Below, piece after piece: positions 37,621-49,349 of a DNA stretch of 64,000 nt (positions are counted from its first letter, which is position 1; each line of letters opens with the position of its first letter). A program made the position numbers and the translations under genes. The notes beneath the pieces were generated by a model. It saw nothing but the letters and a program-made list of their open reading frames with translations. It was not told where the DNA came from and searched no databases. Source of the DNA: Microvelia longipes (taxonomy: Eukaryota > Arthropoda > Insecta > Hemiptera > Veliidae); contig JACMZG010000008.1 in NCBI GenBank assembly GCA_018340805.1, positions 56,208,708 to 56,272,707 on the forward strand. Reading direction: 5' to 3'.

Positions 37621-38127
37621 ACTATTTTTGTTTTGCTTTTTTTTTTACTTTTCCTCATTACTACAATAAGTTAAAAAATCAGGAGTTTTTAGACCTCCTG
37701 AGTGGTTTTCACAAAGTTGTGTGAGTATGTGTACGTCTATCTGTTGTCATCGTAGCTCCCAGCATATTTATGCAAGACAGTTGAAACTTAGTACAAAAAT
37801 CAATCTTTAGGTCTAATTGTGCTATGACGTGATTAACCGTAAACAATGAGTCAGCAATAATCTCAAAAATTCAAAAAACAAGGACAAATGTTTTGATTAC
37901 CCATGTAGTCATACATAAGACCAACATATTTGCCAAGTTTCATCTTATTATGGGCATTAGTTCAATTATTATAAAATTATTTGAATATGTTTTAATAAAA
38001 AAATTGTGAAAAATCAAAAAAATAATGCAATTGAGTTAAAATTTAGTACAAGTATTTCCCTTTCGTAATAAATAGGTATAATAAGTTTTGTTTCAATATG
38101 GCAAGTATATCTATGGGTTTTGTTACA

Positions 38128-38186
38128 TCATAAAAGTTAAGCAGAATCTAGCAAGGTTAGTGCCTGGATGGGTGAACGCTGGGAAT
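38128..38186 (+). repeat. 5S rRNA-like segment inside the repeat
   Basis: The stretch contains aaaagttaagcagaatctag, then ggttagtgcctggatgggtg and aacgctgggaa. In order and spacing this matches about positions 45-105 of animal 5S rRNA, including both the A-box and C-box parts of the internal promoter. It is the clearest copy in the window. Confidence 0.8.
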
Positions 38187-38297
38187 AAAATTATTGTATT
38201 TACTATCTGAGGATGAGCGAAGCAAGTCCGAAGACATGTTGTACATTTATACTACAGAGGCAATTTGTATATTCTGAGAACAAGCAAAGCCTCCATA

Positions 38298-39041
38298 AGG
38301 CGCGGTCGAATATCCACGGCCTTCTAGATCCCTCTAGACATTGGATCACCAACAATTTTTTTTTATCATTGACTCTTATGGGAAATTTTTGAGGTGTGTT
38401 AGTTTTTTCAAAATTTTCAGTAATTAGCCGGATTTGTGATAAATGAAGCCTATTTCAGGCTTCATTTGTATATGTGTACATATTTACATGTGTATATGTA
38501 TGTACATGTGTACATGTACATACATACATACATACATGTACGTACGTACATACATACATACATGCATACGTATGTACGCACGTATGTATGTACGCACGTA
38601 CGTATGTATGTACGTACGTTCGTATGCATGTACATACGTTCGTATGTATGTACATACATATGTATGTATGTACGTACGTACGAATGTATGTATGTATGTA
38701 TGTACACATGTACATACATATACACATATACAAATGTATACATGTATGTATTGAACACAAATCAGGTAGATAACATTGATGTCTAACAGTAGTTATGTAT
38801 GTACCAAGTTAGATTAAAAATAAATCGTTGAATGAATGTAAATACTCTTTGACATTAACCAAAAAAGCGTCCAAATTACGGAAATAGGCTTCATTTATCA
38901 CAAATCTGGCTAATTACTGAAAATTTTGAAAAAAACTAACGCATCTCAAAAATTTCCCATAAGGGTTAATGATAAAATAAAGTTTGTTGGTGATCCAATG
39001 TCCAGAGGGATCTAGAAGGCCGTGGATATTCGACCGCACCT
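38298..39041. mobile_element. TA-flanked foldback element with tetranucleotide core
   Basis: The inverted terminal arms are about 155-160 bp. The left arm is aggcgcggtcgaatatccac and on to aaatgaagcctatttc near 38456; the right arm is its diverged reverse complement from about 38882. TA lies on both sides (38296-38297 and 39042-39043), as expected for a Tc1/mariner-type target site. Between the arms is a long alternating purine-pyrimidine simple repeat. No transposase is present. Confidence 0.8.
38465..38755. repeat. Long alternating purine-pyrimidine tract (CATA/CGTA/TATG)
   Basis: Mixed tetranucleotides such as catacata, cgtacgta, tgtatgta and cgcacgta run for about 280 bases. Purines and pyrimidines alternate almost without a break (exceptions such as cgttcg and cgaatg). 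It is open in several frames on both strands, only because its tetranucleotide units lack stops. None of those frames is a credible gene. Confidence 0.9.
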
Positions 39042-39400
39042 TATAGTAGTGAGGAAGAGCATACAGAATCTGATGTGATGAGGAAAAGTTCTGAGATACT
39101 CAGTACCCAATCTTAAAAAAAAAAAAAAATAGTATTTTACAGAATGAAACAAATTTACCCATCCAAAATTAAGGATGGGAATTCACTATTTGGCTGACAA
39201 AGTAAAACCAGAGTCAGAATATAACAATTTGATAGAAAAGGGGAAAGTTCAATTATTAGCTAAGGTCTAACAAAAGCAGTTAATTTAAAAACAAAAATTT
39301 TAAATTTAAAAAAATATTTTTTCCTATATTGAGTCTACTATAAAGTTGCAAGGCAAATTTTTATAAAAAAAAGCTGTTTTAATAATAATAACTCAATTAC

Positions 39401-39577
39401 TCAGTTTTCTTAATAGCTTGTTTTTCAAGTTCTCGAAGCTGCTGTTTCATTTCAAGAATAGAAGCTTTTCGAGCATCCAGCTCAACCACATCTTGCTCCA
39501 TCTTAGTCAGCCAGTCAGCAAACTTTTCACAATTTTTCTGCAGGGAATCATACTGCTCTTTGCATTTAATAAAGTGG
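39401..39577 (-). CDS. Dys: Dys exon 14: spectrin-type repeat start
   Basis: Acceptor gataatttcag, donor GA|GTAATT. It enters and leaves in phase 2. Its first base completes the Asn codon begun at the end of the previous exon. It carries the helix-A Trp motif CEKFADWLTKMEQDVVELDA, followed by a Lys/Glu-rich helix (KQQLRELEKQ). The donor is weaker than most. An alternative reading as a last exon with TAA right after the donor is less likely, because the next exon joins in phase. Confidence 0.8.
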
Positions 39578-39939
39578 CTGAAATTATCAAACAAAATATT
39601 TTACAAATTAATTAAACACAAATATAATTGAATAAAACTAAAATAATTGAAGAATGGTTTTAGTCAAGGTATGTAAATAGTGACTTGTTATTACTATCTG
39701 ACCAAATCCTCATAACCTTATAAATGAAAATAATTTATTTTTTTAACTATTTAGAATGTAATGCCTTAACATGCATTATCAGGGCGGGTAAACCTGTCCT
39801 AGCTAATTGACTTTGCTGAGTTGATAAAATTCTCAGAAAAACCAAAAACAGCATTTTATTTATTTCTATTTAACCTTGTTGAGTGTTATTAATATAACTA
39901 GAAATTTAATCAAAAATAATATAATCATATAATCAAAAT

Positions 39940-40025
39940 TAATATTTTAGACCATAGAGATATCATAACTAGAGAGGCCTTACTGGTTGAATTTTGAAAC
40001 ATTAAGAAAGTAACCTGAACAAATT
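39940..40025 (-). repeat. Dispersed repeat fragment, ggtggtcaggttac family
   Basis: On the minus strand the blocks caggttactttcttaatgtt and ctctagttatgatatctcta match 20-105 and 53780-53865. Confidence 0.5.
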
Positions 40026-40077
40026 AATATAAAAAAATAATAAGTACGAAATTGCAGTAAGCAGTTATAATACAAAC

Positions 40078-40568
40078 TGTGGCTGCTTTGCGGCCACATG
40101 TTTGTTGTCCTATATCAATTTGTCATATTACTAGTTTACATAAGTGGCATACTGCCACAATATAAGCAAATTTTCAAATAGATTAATATAAAAAACTAAT
40201 TTGTTTACATTATGTTATATATGTCAACCAATAAAATCAAAACTAATACTGATAATAAAATGTAACTTTTCGTAAATGTAAATTTTTTTCAACCATTCAT
40301 AGTAGTACATGTTTAAAAAAAATTCAGCTCGATCTAAACCCTTTTTGAAGATTATTAACAATGTTTGTAGGGTCATTATTGTGGGTTTGTGACGTCACAC
40401 ATGTTTCACAAACAACAAGCTTCAGAAACATTAACAAGCTAGATTTTTGTACCAAGTTTCATTTTGATCCGAGAAAGTGTTAGAAAGTTATCATATCCCA
40501 TAGAAACATCTAGGAACAAAAATCTCATACAGACATACATATATACAAACATACATACATACATATAT

Positions 40569-40652
<84 letters not shown>
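40078..40652 (+). mobile_element. Hairpin-headed retroposon copy with (TA)n tail
   Basis: This is the most complete copy of the family. It has the hairpin gtggctgctttgcggccac, then atgtttgttgtc and atatcaatttgtcatatta, the hairpin gtggcatactgccac and the long body. The end reads tttgtaccaagtttcatttt and gaaagttatcatatccca, followed by an acatacat run and (TA)n at 40571-40652. Confidence 0.7.
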
Positions 40653-40655
<3 letters not shown>

Positions 40656-40849
40656 ACACTAATCCACATTCTATTCATGGATTTAAGGTTAAACTCATAG
40701 CTATTCTGACAGGGTCAGCTAAAATCAAATCCATCCTAAAAATAAGTTATGCTCATCTAAATTAATCAAATAGGACTTGATACATAATTATAACCAGTTT
40801 TTAGTCTGAACTGATGTTACATCACAAAGGATAGACTACTAAAACTCAC

Positions 40850-41022
40850 TTTTGTCTATCGTTTCTATTAGTATTGACTAGATCCCATTCTTGTTTCAGT
40901 TTATCTAAAGCTTCAACAACTCTATCATACTCCTCTCCTTGTAATTTTCTAACAACTTTATGTTTCCTCTGTTCTACTTTATCTATTTCAGATTTCAGTC
41001 TCACCAATTTACCTTCAATCGT
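40850..41022 (-). CDS. Dys: Dys exon 13: spectrin-type repeat segment
   Basis: Acceptor attatttttcag, donor AA|GTGAGT. It enters in phase 0 and leaves in phase 2 (57 codons plus two bases). It contains KLVRLKSEIDKVEQRKHKVV and ends with LDKLKQEWDLVNTNRNDRQ. The LKQEWDLVN segment is the conserved Trp-containing last helix of a repeat. Confidence 0.85.
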
Positions 41023-41699
41023 CTGAAAAATAATATAATGAATAAGTTAACTGCCAGCACATTTTACACATGTAAATTTATCAAGTAAAGAAAGAAATAC
41101 CAAGTAAGAAAATAATAAATAAATAAGAGAAAGTGGAGAATTTCTTTAATTTTTAAAGTGAGGTTAAATTTATAATTTCATTTTAAATTATAGTTACTAA
41201 TACTAGTTTTCCACCCTTTTTTGGGTCTTTTGGTTGTGTTTGTGTGTCCGCAAGACTCAGACCTCTCGTAATATACTTACAAAGCATGCTCTGTTTTCTT
41301 AAGTCTTACAAATATTAAAATACCGGAAAACAGCTCTCAACACACTCACTTCAGAGGCATCTACAGAGGTAATACCTGGCATCTAAAACTACAGTCCTCA
41401 AAACACCAAAGGTGATAAAAATTTGGTTCTAAGCTTGTCAATAATTTGTTTTACTCTAGAGATGTTAATAGTTACTTACTTGAAGATCTATCATTTAATA
41501 TGATTTATAAGAATTGTGTGTAAACTTTTAAGAAATTTTGTTTCTGGTTTCATTATTATATATTATGTTTTTAATAGATTAACACAATTTGCAAATTTAA
41601 TATAAGAAACTTTCAAAAGGGAGTTTGACATAACAAAGGTTCTATTTGTTATATTTACCCAATTTAAATATAAATAATAAGATATGTAGAGCTACAAAC

Positions 41700-41837
41700 C
41701 TTTAGAGCTTCTTCCTGAGCATTGAAAGGGTCAAAGTCAGTAGATAGAGGAGACTGCTTTAACTTTTTACCAACAAGTAACGTTGTTTCTCTTAAGCTTT
41801 TTATTTGACTCAGGTATTCATTAGGAGACTCCACATC
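41700..41837 (-). CDS. Dys: Dys exon 12: rod segment
   Basis: Acceptor gttacttag, donor AAG|GTTTGT, phase 0 at both ends, 46 codons. It begins with YLSQIKSLRETTLLVGKKL, a helix, followed by a polar loop (SPLSTDFDPFNAQEEAL). Confidence 0.75.
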
Positions 41838-41887
41838 CTAAGTAACAAACATCACATATGAAATAAAACATGAAAATCAAGTTAAAA

Positions 41888-42630
41888 ATTGGGTACGGGG
41901 TACCTCAGTACTTTCCTCACCACATTGGATTTCATACACTCATCCTTATGACACGCTTCCCTGGTCCTCAGAATATACTATAATACACATCGTCAAATTT
42001 ATTTTGCAACACATCTTCGGACTTGCTTTATTACCCACACAATATAAAACACACCAAATTTATGCTTTACTCATCTTCTAATAGTAAATAAATTAATTTT
42101 ATTCCCAGCAGTCACCCATCCAGGCACAAACCTCACTCGATGATACTTACCTTTTGTGATCAAACAAAAACCGTAGAAATACTTGCACTTTTGAAATGAA
42201 ACTTATTTATTATGAAAAGGGAAATACTTGTATCGAATTTCAACTCAATTGGATTATTTTCCCATTTTGTAAAAAAACGTATTCAAATCATTAAAAAAAA
42301 TGAACTAATGCTGATAATGCTACTAGAGACATATGTTAGTATTATATATGACTACATGGGAGGTAAATTTTAAATATATCAAAAAAAATTTTGTGTTATA
42401 TGAATATTACTTTTTTTTGCTGAGTCATTATTTCTGGTTAATGATTTTTATATAAGAGTTATTTTCTGGATGTCACAACTAGACCTAAAGATTGATTTTT
42501 GTACTATGTTTCAACTCTCTAGCATAAATACGCCAGGAGCTTCGATGACAGACTTACTCACAGACAGACAACTTAGTAAAAACTACTCAGGAGGTCTTAA
42601 AAACACCAGAAACGGATCATTCAGGGGAAA
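41888..42630 (-). repeat. 5S-like repeat family, near-complete copy
   Basis: Minus-strand order: the gtttctggtgtttttaagac block, ctcctgagtagtttttact, gtctgtctgtgagtaag, the aaaatcaatctttaggtct block, then the 5S-like part at 42101-42161 (aaaggtaagtatcatcgag, ggatgggtgactgctggga) and the end gaggtaccccgtaccc at 41890. A plus-strand frame at 42470-42688 is part of it and is not a gene. Confidence 0.75.
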
Positions 42631-42699
42631 TATTGTAATTATAATTAATTATGACCAAAACCTCACAACTCTTTACTATTTATTATAATTATAAATTAT

Positions 42700-43500
42700 T
42701 TGTTCTATTGGTCTCCATAATTCCTGGTGAAAAATTATAATCATTAATTTTAATTGGGTTCTATTCAATAGCTATTTAAATCAAATTTAAAAGATCTCAT
42801 TAAATTTAATTAATGTTATTTATGAACATAGTAACAAATTTTTTTTTATTACTAACATTTCTGACTGTACATTTTAATTAGCAACTGAAAAAGGGCCAAC
42901 AAATTAAAAACAAGAAAACACACACTCACTTACATTTGCAACAAAAACTCTCAAATGTTAACTCTAGAATAATATAGTGATAATAATACCTCTCAATGAG
43001 AGAATTCTTCAAAACGAGGAGTTAGAGTTTTAGATTTTAGGGGTTAACAAACTATGACAGTAAATTTTGTTTAATTGGTATTTCTAAACTATATTATTAA
43101 TTAATAAGACATTATAAGCTACAGTCGAGCCTAAAATGAACCTTTGTTGACATCAGACAATAATTTAAGCTATTTATATCGTGATCAAATTTTGAAAAAT
43201 CAGTGGTCGTGATTTCAAAATGGCTGCAAATAACCATATGAAATTTACTAGACCTGTTTGTAATCTATAGAGGCACTTTTGTGATCAATTTCAATCTCAT
43301 TGGCAGACTTTTAGATGTTTAGCATTTTTCAAATTTTTGATGACTCTATAGGTTGAGGTCTAGCATAACTAGACCTAAACTTTATTAGTTTTGGGCTAAA
43401 TTTGATAATAAAATTAATTTACTAAGAATTTTACAAGATTTACCAAAAACCTATTAACCATTTACAATCCATTCAACTGTATTTATAAGAATGAATAGAA
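42700..43500. other. Dys intron, mostly unrecognised
   Basis: A weak match to the second subfamily of the 5S-like family is seen near 43255-43390 (atagaggcacttttgtgatc). Nothing else is supported. Confidence 0.4.
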
Positions 43501-43546
43501 AGCATTTAAACAAACTTCAGCTTTTTTATAAACAATGATTTTTTAC

Positions 43547-43738
43547 CTTATCAATAGAATTAATTCTATTTTTGAAATCAGGATTCTTTTTAAGAGAAGT
43601 AATTTTCTCACTAAGCGCTTTCCAGGCTTGCTCTAACTCTTGACTTTCAGTGACTACTTTAAGAGTTGAAAGTTCTTTGGTAACTTCAAGAAGTTTTCTC
43701 ATGGAATCTTCGCATGTATCGTAGTTAAATAAAACCTC
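43547..43738 (-). CDS. Dys: Dys exon 11: spectrin-type repeat segment
   Basis: Acceptor atgttcgcag, donor AAG|GTAAAA, phase 0 at both ends, 64 codons. It includes SMRKLLEVTKELSTLKVVTE and ELEQAWKALSEKITSLKKNP. The LEQAWKAL helix has the Trp expected of the third helix. Confidence 0.85.
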
Positions 43739-43999
43739 CTGCGAACATATTAGATGAAACCAGAATTGAATTTATGCAATGCGGGCTTATAAATTAATTT
43801 ATTTCTATAGATTCAGGTATGATTCAGACATTTCACATTTAGAATAATATTCTTGATCACTAAGTAGTCAAAATATTGGTTTTACTTCTCTAGAAATAGT
43901 AAACTAGAATTTAAAAGTGAATTAATGCATAATAATTGTCCTATTATCCTAGCACCTTCCTTCATCTGACCAACGAAGTGTCAACTAATGCTTAGATTA

Positions 44000-44860
44000 A
44001 CCAATATAAATAGGGGTGTAATCATAAAATTTGAAAAACAAGAAAATTTTCTCGCTACAATTTTTTTCTCCTATGTAGTTTCCATATATAGTTTTCCACA
44101 CAGTTTACCAAAGTATTAAAATTGAAATTATACAGAAAAAAAAAAAACTATAGCTACAAACAACCAGTTTTTTATTCCTTAATCAAACTTTTACTTGTCA
44201 TAATAACCTAAAAGTATTTGAATAATAAAGGCTTTCAACTAAATGTCATTATCAGTGCTGATGAGATGTCAGGAAGCTAGGTTTTGAGTATTTTCTTACT
44301 GTTGACCAGGGGGGGTTAACTTAAATGAGGAAAAGTTTGGATTCGGTTATCGCAAGCAACTAAAAATTAGTGCTGTGCCGTACCTGTGCGGACAAATTAT
44401 GTACTATCACCCATAACTTTCCAAAAATAACCAATTATATTTTTATATTTAAATTTAGGAATACCATGGCAATTTTTTATGATAGTTACATTTATTGGTA
44501 TTATAAAATGATCATTTTCTTCATTTATTTTTATTTTAGTCTAATAAAACGGTTCGCCATTTCATGTTCTGTATTAAAAAAAAATTCAGAAACTAAAAGT
44601 AAAAAGAAGTTTTTTTTTAAAAAAACTTCCACAGAACGCTACTGATGGCAAATAAGTGTAAATTTCATTTAATTTATTTATTGATTTAATTGATTTTATC
44701 AGGTTATTACATTTAATCACATGTGCGCAGCATTTTGCCAATGTAACTGAAAGACGACTTTAAAAGTGACTGTTTCAGGATGCATTAAATGCCAAAATCT
44801 ATCTTCTTGCACATGGAGAAGTTAGCCAATATTTTATTATTACCTAATGTTTGTGTATGT
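44000..44860. other. Dys intron, AT-rich, no feature recognised
   Basis: A short frame at 44370-44645 has no motif and no splice context. Confidence 0.4.
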
Positions 44861-45209
44861 TTGAAGCGGTACAGCTAGCTAGAAGTATAACTATAGAAAG
44901 TATAAAAAGTTAATTTCAAACTGATTGTGGGGAAAAGCGGGAAATTAAGACAAACCCACTCAGTTGAAAGGTAGGTCTCCCGCCGCACTAGCGTCGACCG
45001 GAATCCAATTATTTTTACCATTGAGTTGACAGTCTTACTGTTTAAGTATCTATAGTCTCTGCTGTTGACTGTTATAAGACAACAGTAAGAAAAGTCTTCC
45101 TTACATCTGACCGCCACTAATGATGACCTTTAGTTGGTTGAAAGCCGGTTATGCTTTATTTTAAATAAATCTTTGACACCAGTGGAGAGACTTATTTTTA
45201 TTATTCTGA

Positions 45210-45530
45210 TCATAATGGGCTCCTCTAGTGCTCATAATTTGAATCCTTTAAGTATTGGATTAAGAAGATTTATTGATGCTTGTTGTATAGTATAAATCCT
45301 TGGTTCTCAGGGCACACAAACCTCAGTGTCCCCATATAAATCAATTGAAGAACCCAGTTATGGATTTTTATTCACCCTCTGTCAGGAATATTTATATTTA
45401 ACTGCAAGAATTAACGACAGCTGATTCTTTAGTTGCTTATGCATTTAGAGGTAAACATCTCTTAAATTTTACTTATAAATCCAAGTGCTTGAAAGGTCTC
45501 CGTTCTTTCGGTCCAGAGTTTACACTCACC
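45210..45530 (+). pseudogene. Possible decayed non-LTR retrotransposon remnant
   Basis: Translation with stops gives pieces such as NLNPLSIGLRRFIDA and EYLYLTARIN. These are faintly like the linker between reverse transcriptase and RNase H in Jockey-type elements (a conserved Gly-x-x-Arg motif, then a short helix). The match is weak and several stops are present. Confidence 0.25.
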
Positions 45531-45701
45531 TGAATATTTATTAAAAGTATACAAATTAGCAGACATTACACAAAAAAGTGATAGCAGTGAATTTCTAAAA
45601 ATAAATTTTTTTTAATCACACCACAACCTCTATCTAAAATTATTAATTAGGTTAATAGAATTAATATAAAATCATTTACAGAATATTGAACAAGATATTA
45701 C

Positions 45702-45836
45702 CTGAAGTAACTCCTGATCATAATTAGCCTGAGCAAGTTTAGTGTTGATATTAGTGATGTTTGAGTTAATGTTAGTAATTAGAATATGGTGCTCACTTAA
45801 AAGCACCTCAGCTCTCTGTGCATTAGTCTTCTCAGC
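45702..45836 (-). CDS. Dys: Dys exon 10: rod helix
   Basis: Acceptor ttatttacttag, donor CAG|GTAATA, phase 0 at both ends, 45 codons. The peptide is one long helix rich in Asn and Leu (SEHHILITNINSNITNINTK). The heptad pattern is visible but there is no Trp. Confidence 0.75.
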
Positions 45837-45899
45837 CTAAGTAAATAACATCCAAGTTACAACTAACAGTACTTTTAAATTATATCAAGCTGATGGCAA

Positions 45900-46899
<1,000 letters not shown>

Positions 46900-47566
46900 C
46901 TTGAATTTCTTTCATTTATTGTTCCTTAATTACCTTCATAAATCTTTCAACCCATGAAAATATTTTATATTCTAGAACCATGTATGGAACCCTAAGAATC
47001 TATTAGTTTATTTTAAATTAGAAAAAACTGCTCTGACGAATAGGAGAAGGGAAATTTGTTTAAAATTACTGAACATGTATAATGATTAGCCATAAGAATA
47101 TGTTATATAATAAATAAAACACTATAATTTTTAAAAGCTTGTTTTAATTATACTTGGTCTAATATCACAATAAATCAGATCCGTTTCAGGAAGTATCCCA
47201 TCATCAGTGTATAAATAAACCAGTTTAGTTTATTTACACACTGATAATCAAAGGAAGTATCCCTTCTAAGGAAGTATGTCTATTCTACAGTGGAAAGGAT
47301 AAAGTAAGAAGTGAAGACATTCAGGGTTGTACACAAGGAGCACATAGGCTTTTCTAAAACTTTGATCCATGTTATGTCTACTTAAGAGCTTACTATTTAA
47401 TGTTGGCAGACATTTATTTAGCACATATTAAATAAGCAACGACTTGCAAGTAAATCTAACCAAATTTTTAATGATTGGAACAAATTCAAAGACACATTAA
47501 AACAAGGTATAATTGTGGCGATTCCAAGAAACTATTATAAAAGAGAATCTATTTATATGTTGATAC

Positions 47567-47740
47567 CTCAGTGCTCTGCATGACTTGAGCCCACTTGGCT
47601 CGTAACTTATCCTGTGAAGTGATGCGGAGAGAAAGAGCTCTTTCAGGGCTCGTACAGTGCACTCTCAGTATTAACCCATCTCCTCGGCTAATTAATGTGG
47701 CTGCATCTGGGGCAAGTCCACTTAACTCACTTTCAACAAT
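47567..47740 (-). CDS. Dys: Dys exon 9: spectrin-type repeat segment
   Basis: Acceptor aatattattgtag, donor GAG|GTATCA, phase 0 at both ends, 58 codons. It includes SELSGLAPDAATLISRGDGL and ends with QDKLRAKWAQVMQSTE. The LRAKWAQV motif matches the last-helix LxxRW-type motif of dystrophin-family repeats. Confidence 0.85.
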
Positions 47741-48064
47741 CTACAATAATATTGAAAAAATCTAAGATTAATATCTAAAAAGGTAAGATTAACGATTTTA
47801 AATAATAACAACAAAAAACAGTCTAGTTAGAGTAAGAAATTAACAAAACTTGTGCATAAAGTGAGACCTTCATAATTTAGTCTCAAAAATAAGAAAAGGA
47901 GAGCACCCAAATTGGTCAGTAAACTAAAATTCATCATTGGTAATCAATTTAGACTCTAAATTTAATACCTCATTCATAAATTATTGGATTGTTTTCATTA
48001 AAGTCTTATTTGTAATTAAATTAAATTTAAAACATAAATTTATTTAACTAGGTTCAAGACAAAA

Positions 48065-48715
48065 CATGGTCCTAGACTTTAAAAATGGTCTCTACCCCCC
48101 AAAAAAATGGCTAATAGAGAAGGATAACTAAATCCCAAAATGACTGATTATCTTTGTGCTACTATAGTAATAAATTTACAATTACTATTTAGGTAAATAT
48201 TACCCGAATATGGTGATTTTGTCATCAAATGTAGTAACAATGAAAAGTAAAATTAAAGCATACTGAAATATTGCCTATTTTAGAAACTGTATTGAATTCT
48301 AAGAAATTTGATTCTAATATCACAATATTCTGGTAATTTGTCATTAAGCTATTATTTGACATATATCATAGATTTAGGTTCAAAACTACAAGAATGAAAT
48401 AAATATTCTTAACAAAAATCTATGATATGTGTCAAACAATAGGTTAGTGAAAAACAACCAAAATCTTATGATATGGGTAAACATTTCTAAGGATATAATG
48501 CATTTTTCAAAATAGGATTACTATGCTCTAAATTGTACTTTTATGGTAACAAAATTATCATATTTGGCTAATAGTTACAAAGTTAAATTTGAATTTGCAA
48601 GAGTCAATTTACTGGGGATAGGGACTATTTTAAAGTCTTGGTCCATGTTATTCCCTTATATTTAAGGATCTAATGTTGACGCATCTAAAATGTTCCACCC
48701 AGTACTCGGGCTGGT
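48065..48715. repeat. Foldback (inverted-repeat) element, copy 2
   Basis: Left and right halves pair as in copy 1 (attacccgaatatggtgatt near 48200 against atcatatttggctaatagtt near 48560). The ends carry ggtctctacc and atgttccaccc blocks. A fragment of the left end also occurs at 57365-57420. Confidence 0.6.
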
Positions 48716-48865
48716 AAAAAAAATTAAAATATAAATTCTATTAATTAAAATCAAAAGCCTACTATCCACTCTTATGGTCCCATAGTAACAGGGGACTATG
48801 AGAAGTGATTGTGGATGGCAGTACTTAAGGAATGAATTACAAAAATTAGGTGCATACTATTAGTA

Positions 48866-49010
48866 ATAAATAAATGCTTGCTGTAGGGCCAAAAGGGTAT
48901 TCACCCTGGGAGAATCACCTTTCGTACAGTCCAAGAGGCTGTGAACCCCGGACCTCAGGTGCCGAAATCGAGTGCTTATACAATCACAGTCAAGGAGGTA
49001 GACATACTAG
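48866..49010 (-). repeat. tRNA-derived SINE, internally deleted copy
   Basis: The minus strand carries the head (cctccttgactgtgattgt), ggtccggggttcacagcct and the end cccagggtgaatacccttt. About 90-100 bases of the body present in the copy at 26357 are missing. Confidence 0.7.
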
Positions 49011-49137
49011 TAGCAAGTATTCAAAAAAAAAATATAAACAGTCATCAAGTGCAGTAGAGGGACTGATGCAGAAACTCTGGTAAATAATATATATGCAGAT
49101 GAGCTCAAACTACTCTACTAAAGCAGTAATTACTTAC

Positions 49138-49341
49138 CTCTAATCTCTTGGAAGGATCTTTCTCTTTAGAAACAGAACCAATAGTATCCAACATTAATTG
49201 CATTCTGTCCAACATTTCAGCAGCTGCTTCTTCATATTCAGCTATCTCCTGGTCTATAGGCAGGGTGGGTGAGTCTGGTGAACGCAAATCTTCACTGTTA
49301 GTTTCCATTTTTTCACCGGTGTAAACACTTAGTGATTTACC
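49138..49341 (-). CDS. Dys: Dys exon 8: acidic linker into a rod helix
   Basis: Acceptor atggtttag, donor GAG|GTAAGT (near-perfect), phase 0 at both ends, 68 codons. The first third is acidic and Ser/Pro-containing (NSEDLRSPDSPTLPIDQEI) and continues the disordered exon upstream. Then comes a helix with EAAAEMLDRMQLMLDTIGSV. It marks the return from disorder to rod. Confidence 0.85.
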
Positions 49342-49349
49342 CTAAACCA

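Larger units (their letters stand above)
37640..39115 (+). repeat. 5S-like repeat family, copy split by a foldback insertion
   Basis: The first part runs from the actttttcctcattac-like start through gacctcctgagtggttttca to gagaacaagcaaagcctcc at 38295. The element at 38298-39041 interrupts it. The end then resumes with agaatctgatgtgatgagga and gagatactcagtaccc. The 5S-like block is at 38128-38186. Confidence 0.75.

Noticed and set aside
38128..38186. A functional 5S rRNA gene
   Set aside because: Only about 60 bases resemble 5S. The ends of the molecule and a T-run terminator in the right place are missing, and the block is part of a dispersed repeat.
38436..38786. Tyr/Val/Thr-rich frames on both strands
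   Set aside because: The tetranucleotide repeat has no stops in several frames. This is a property of the repeat and not coding evidence.
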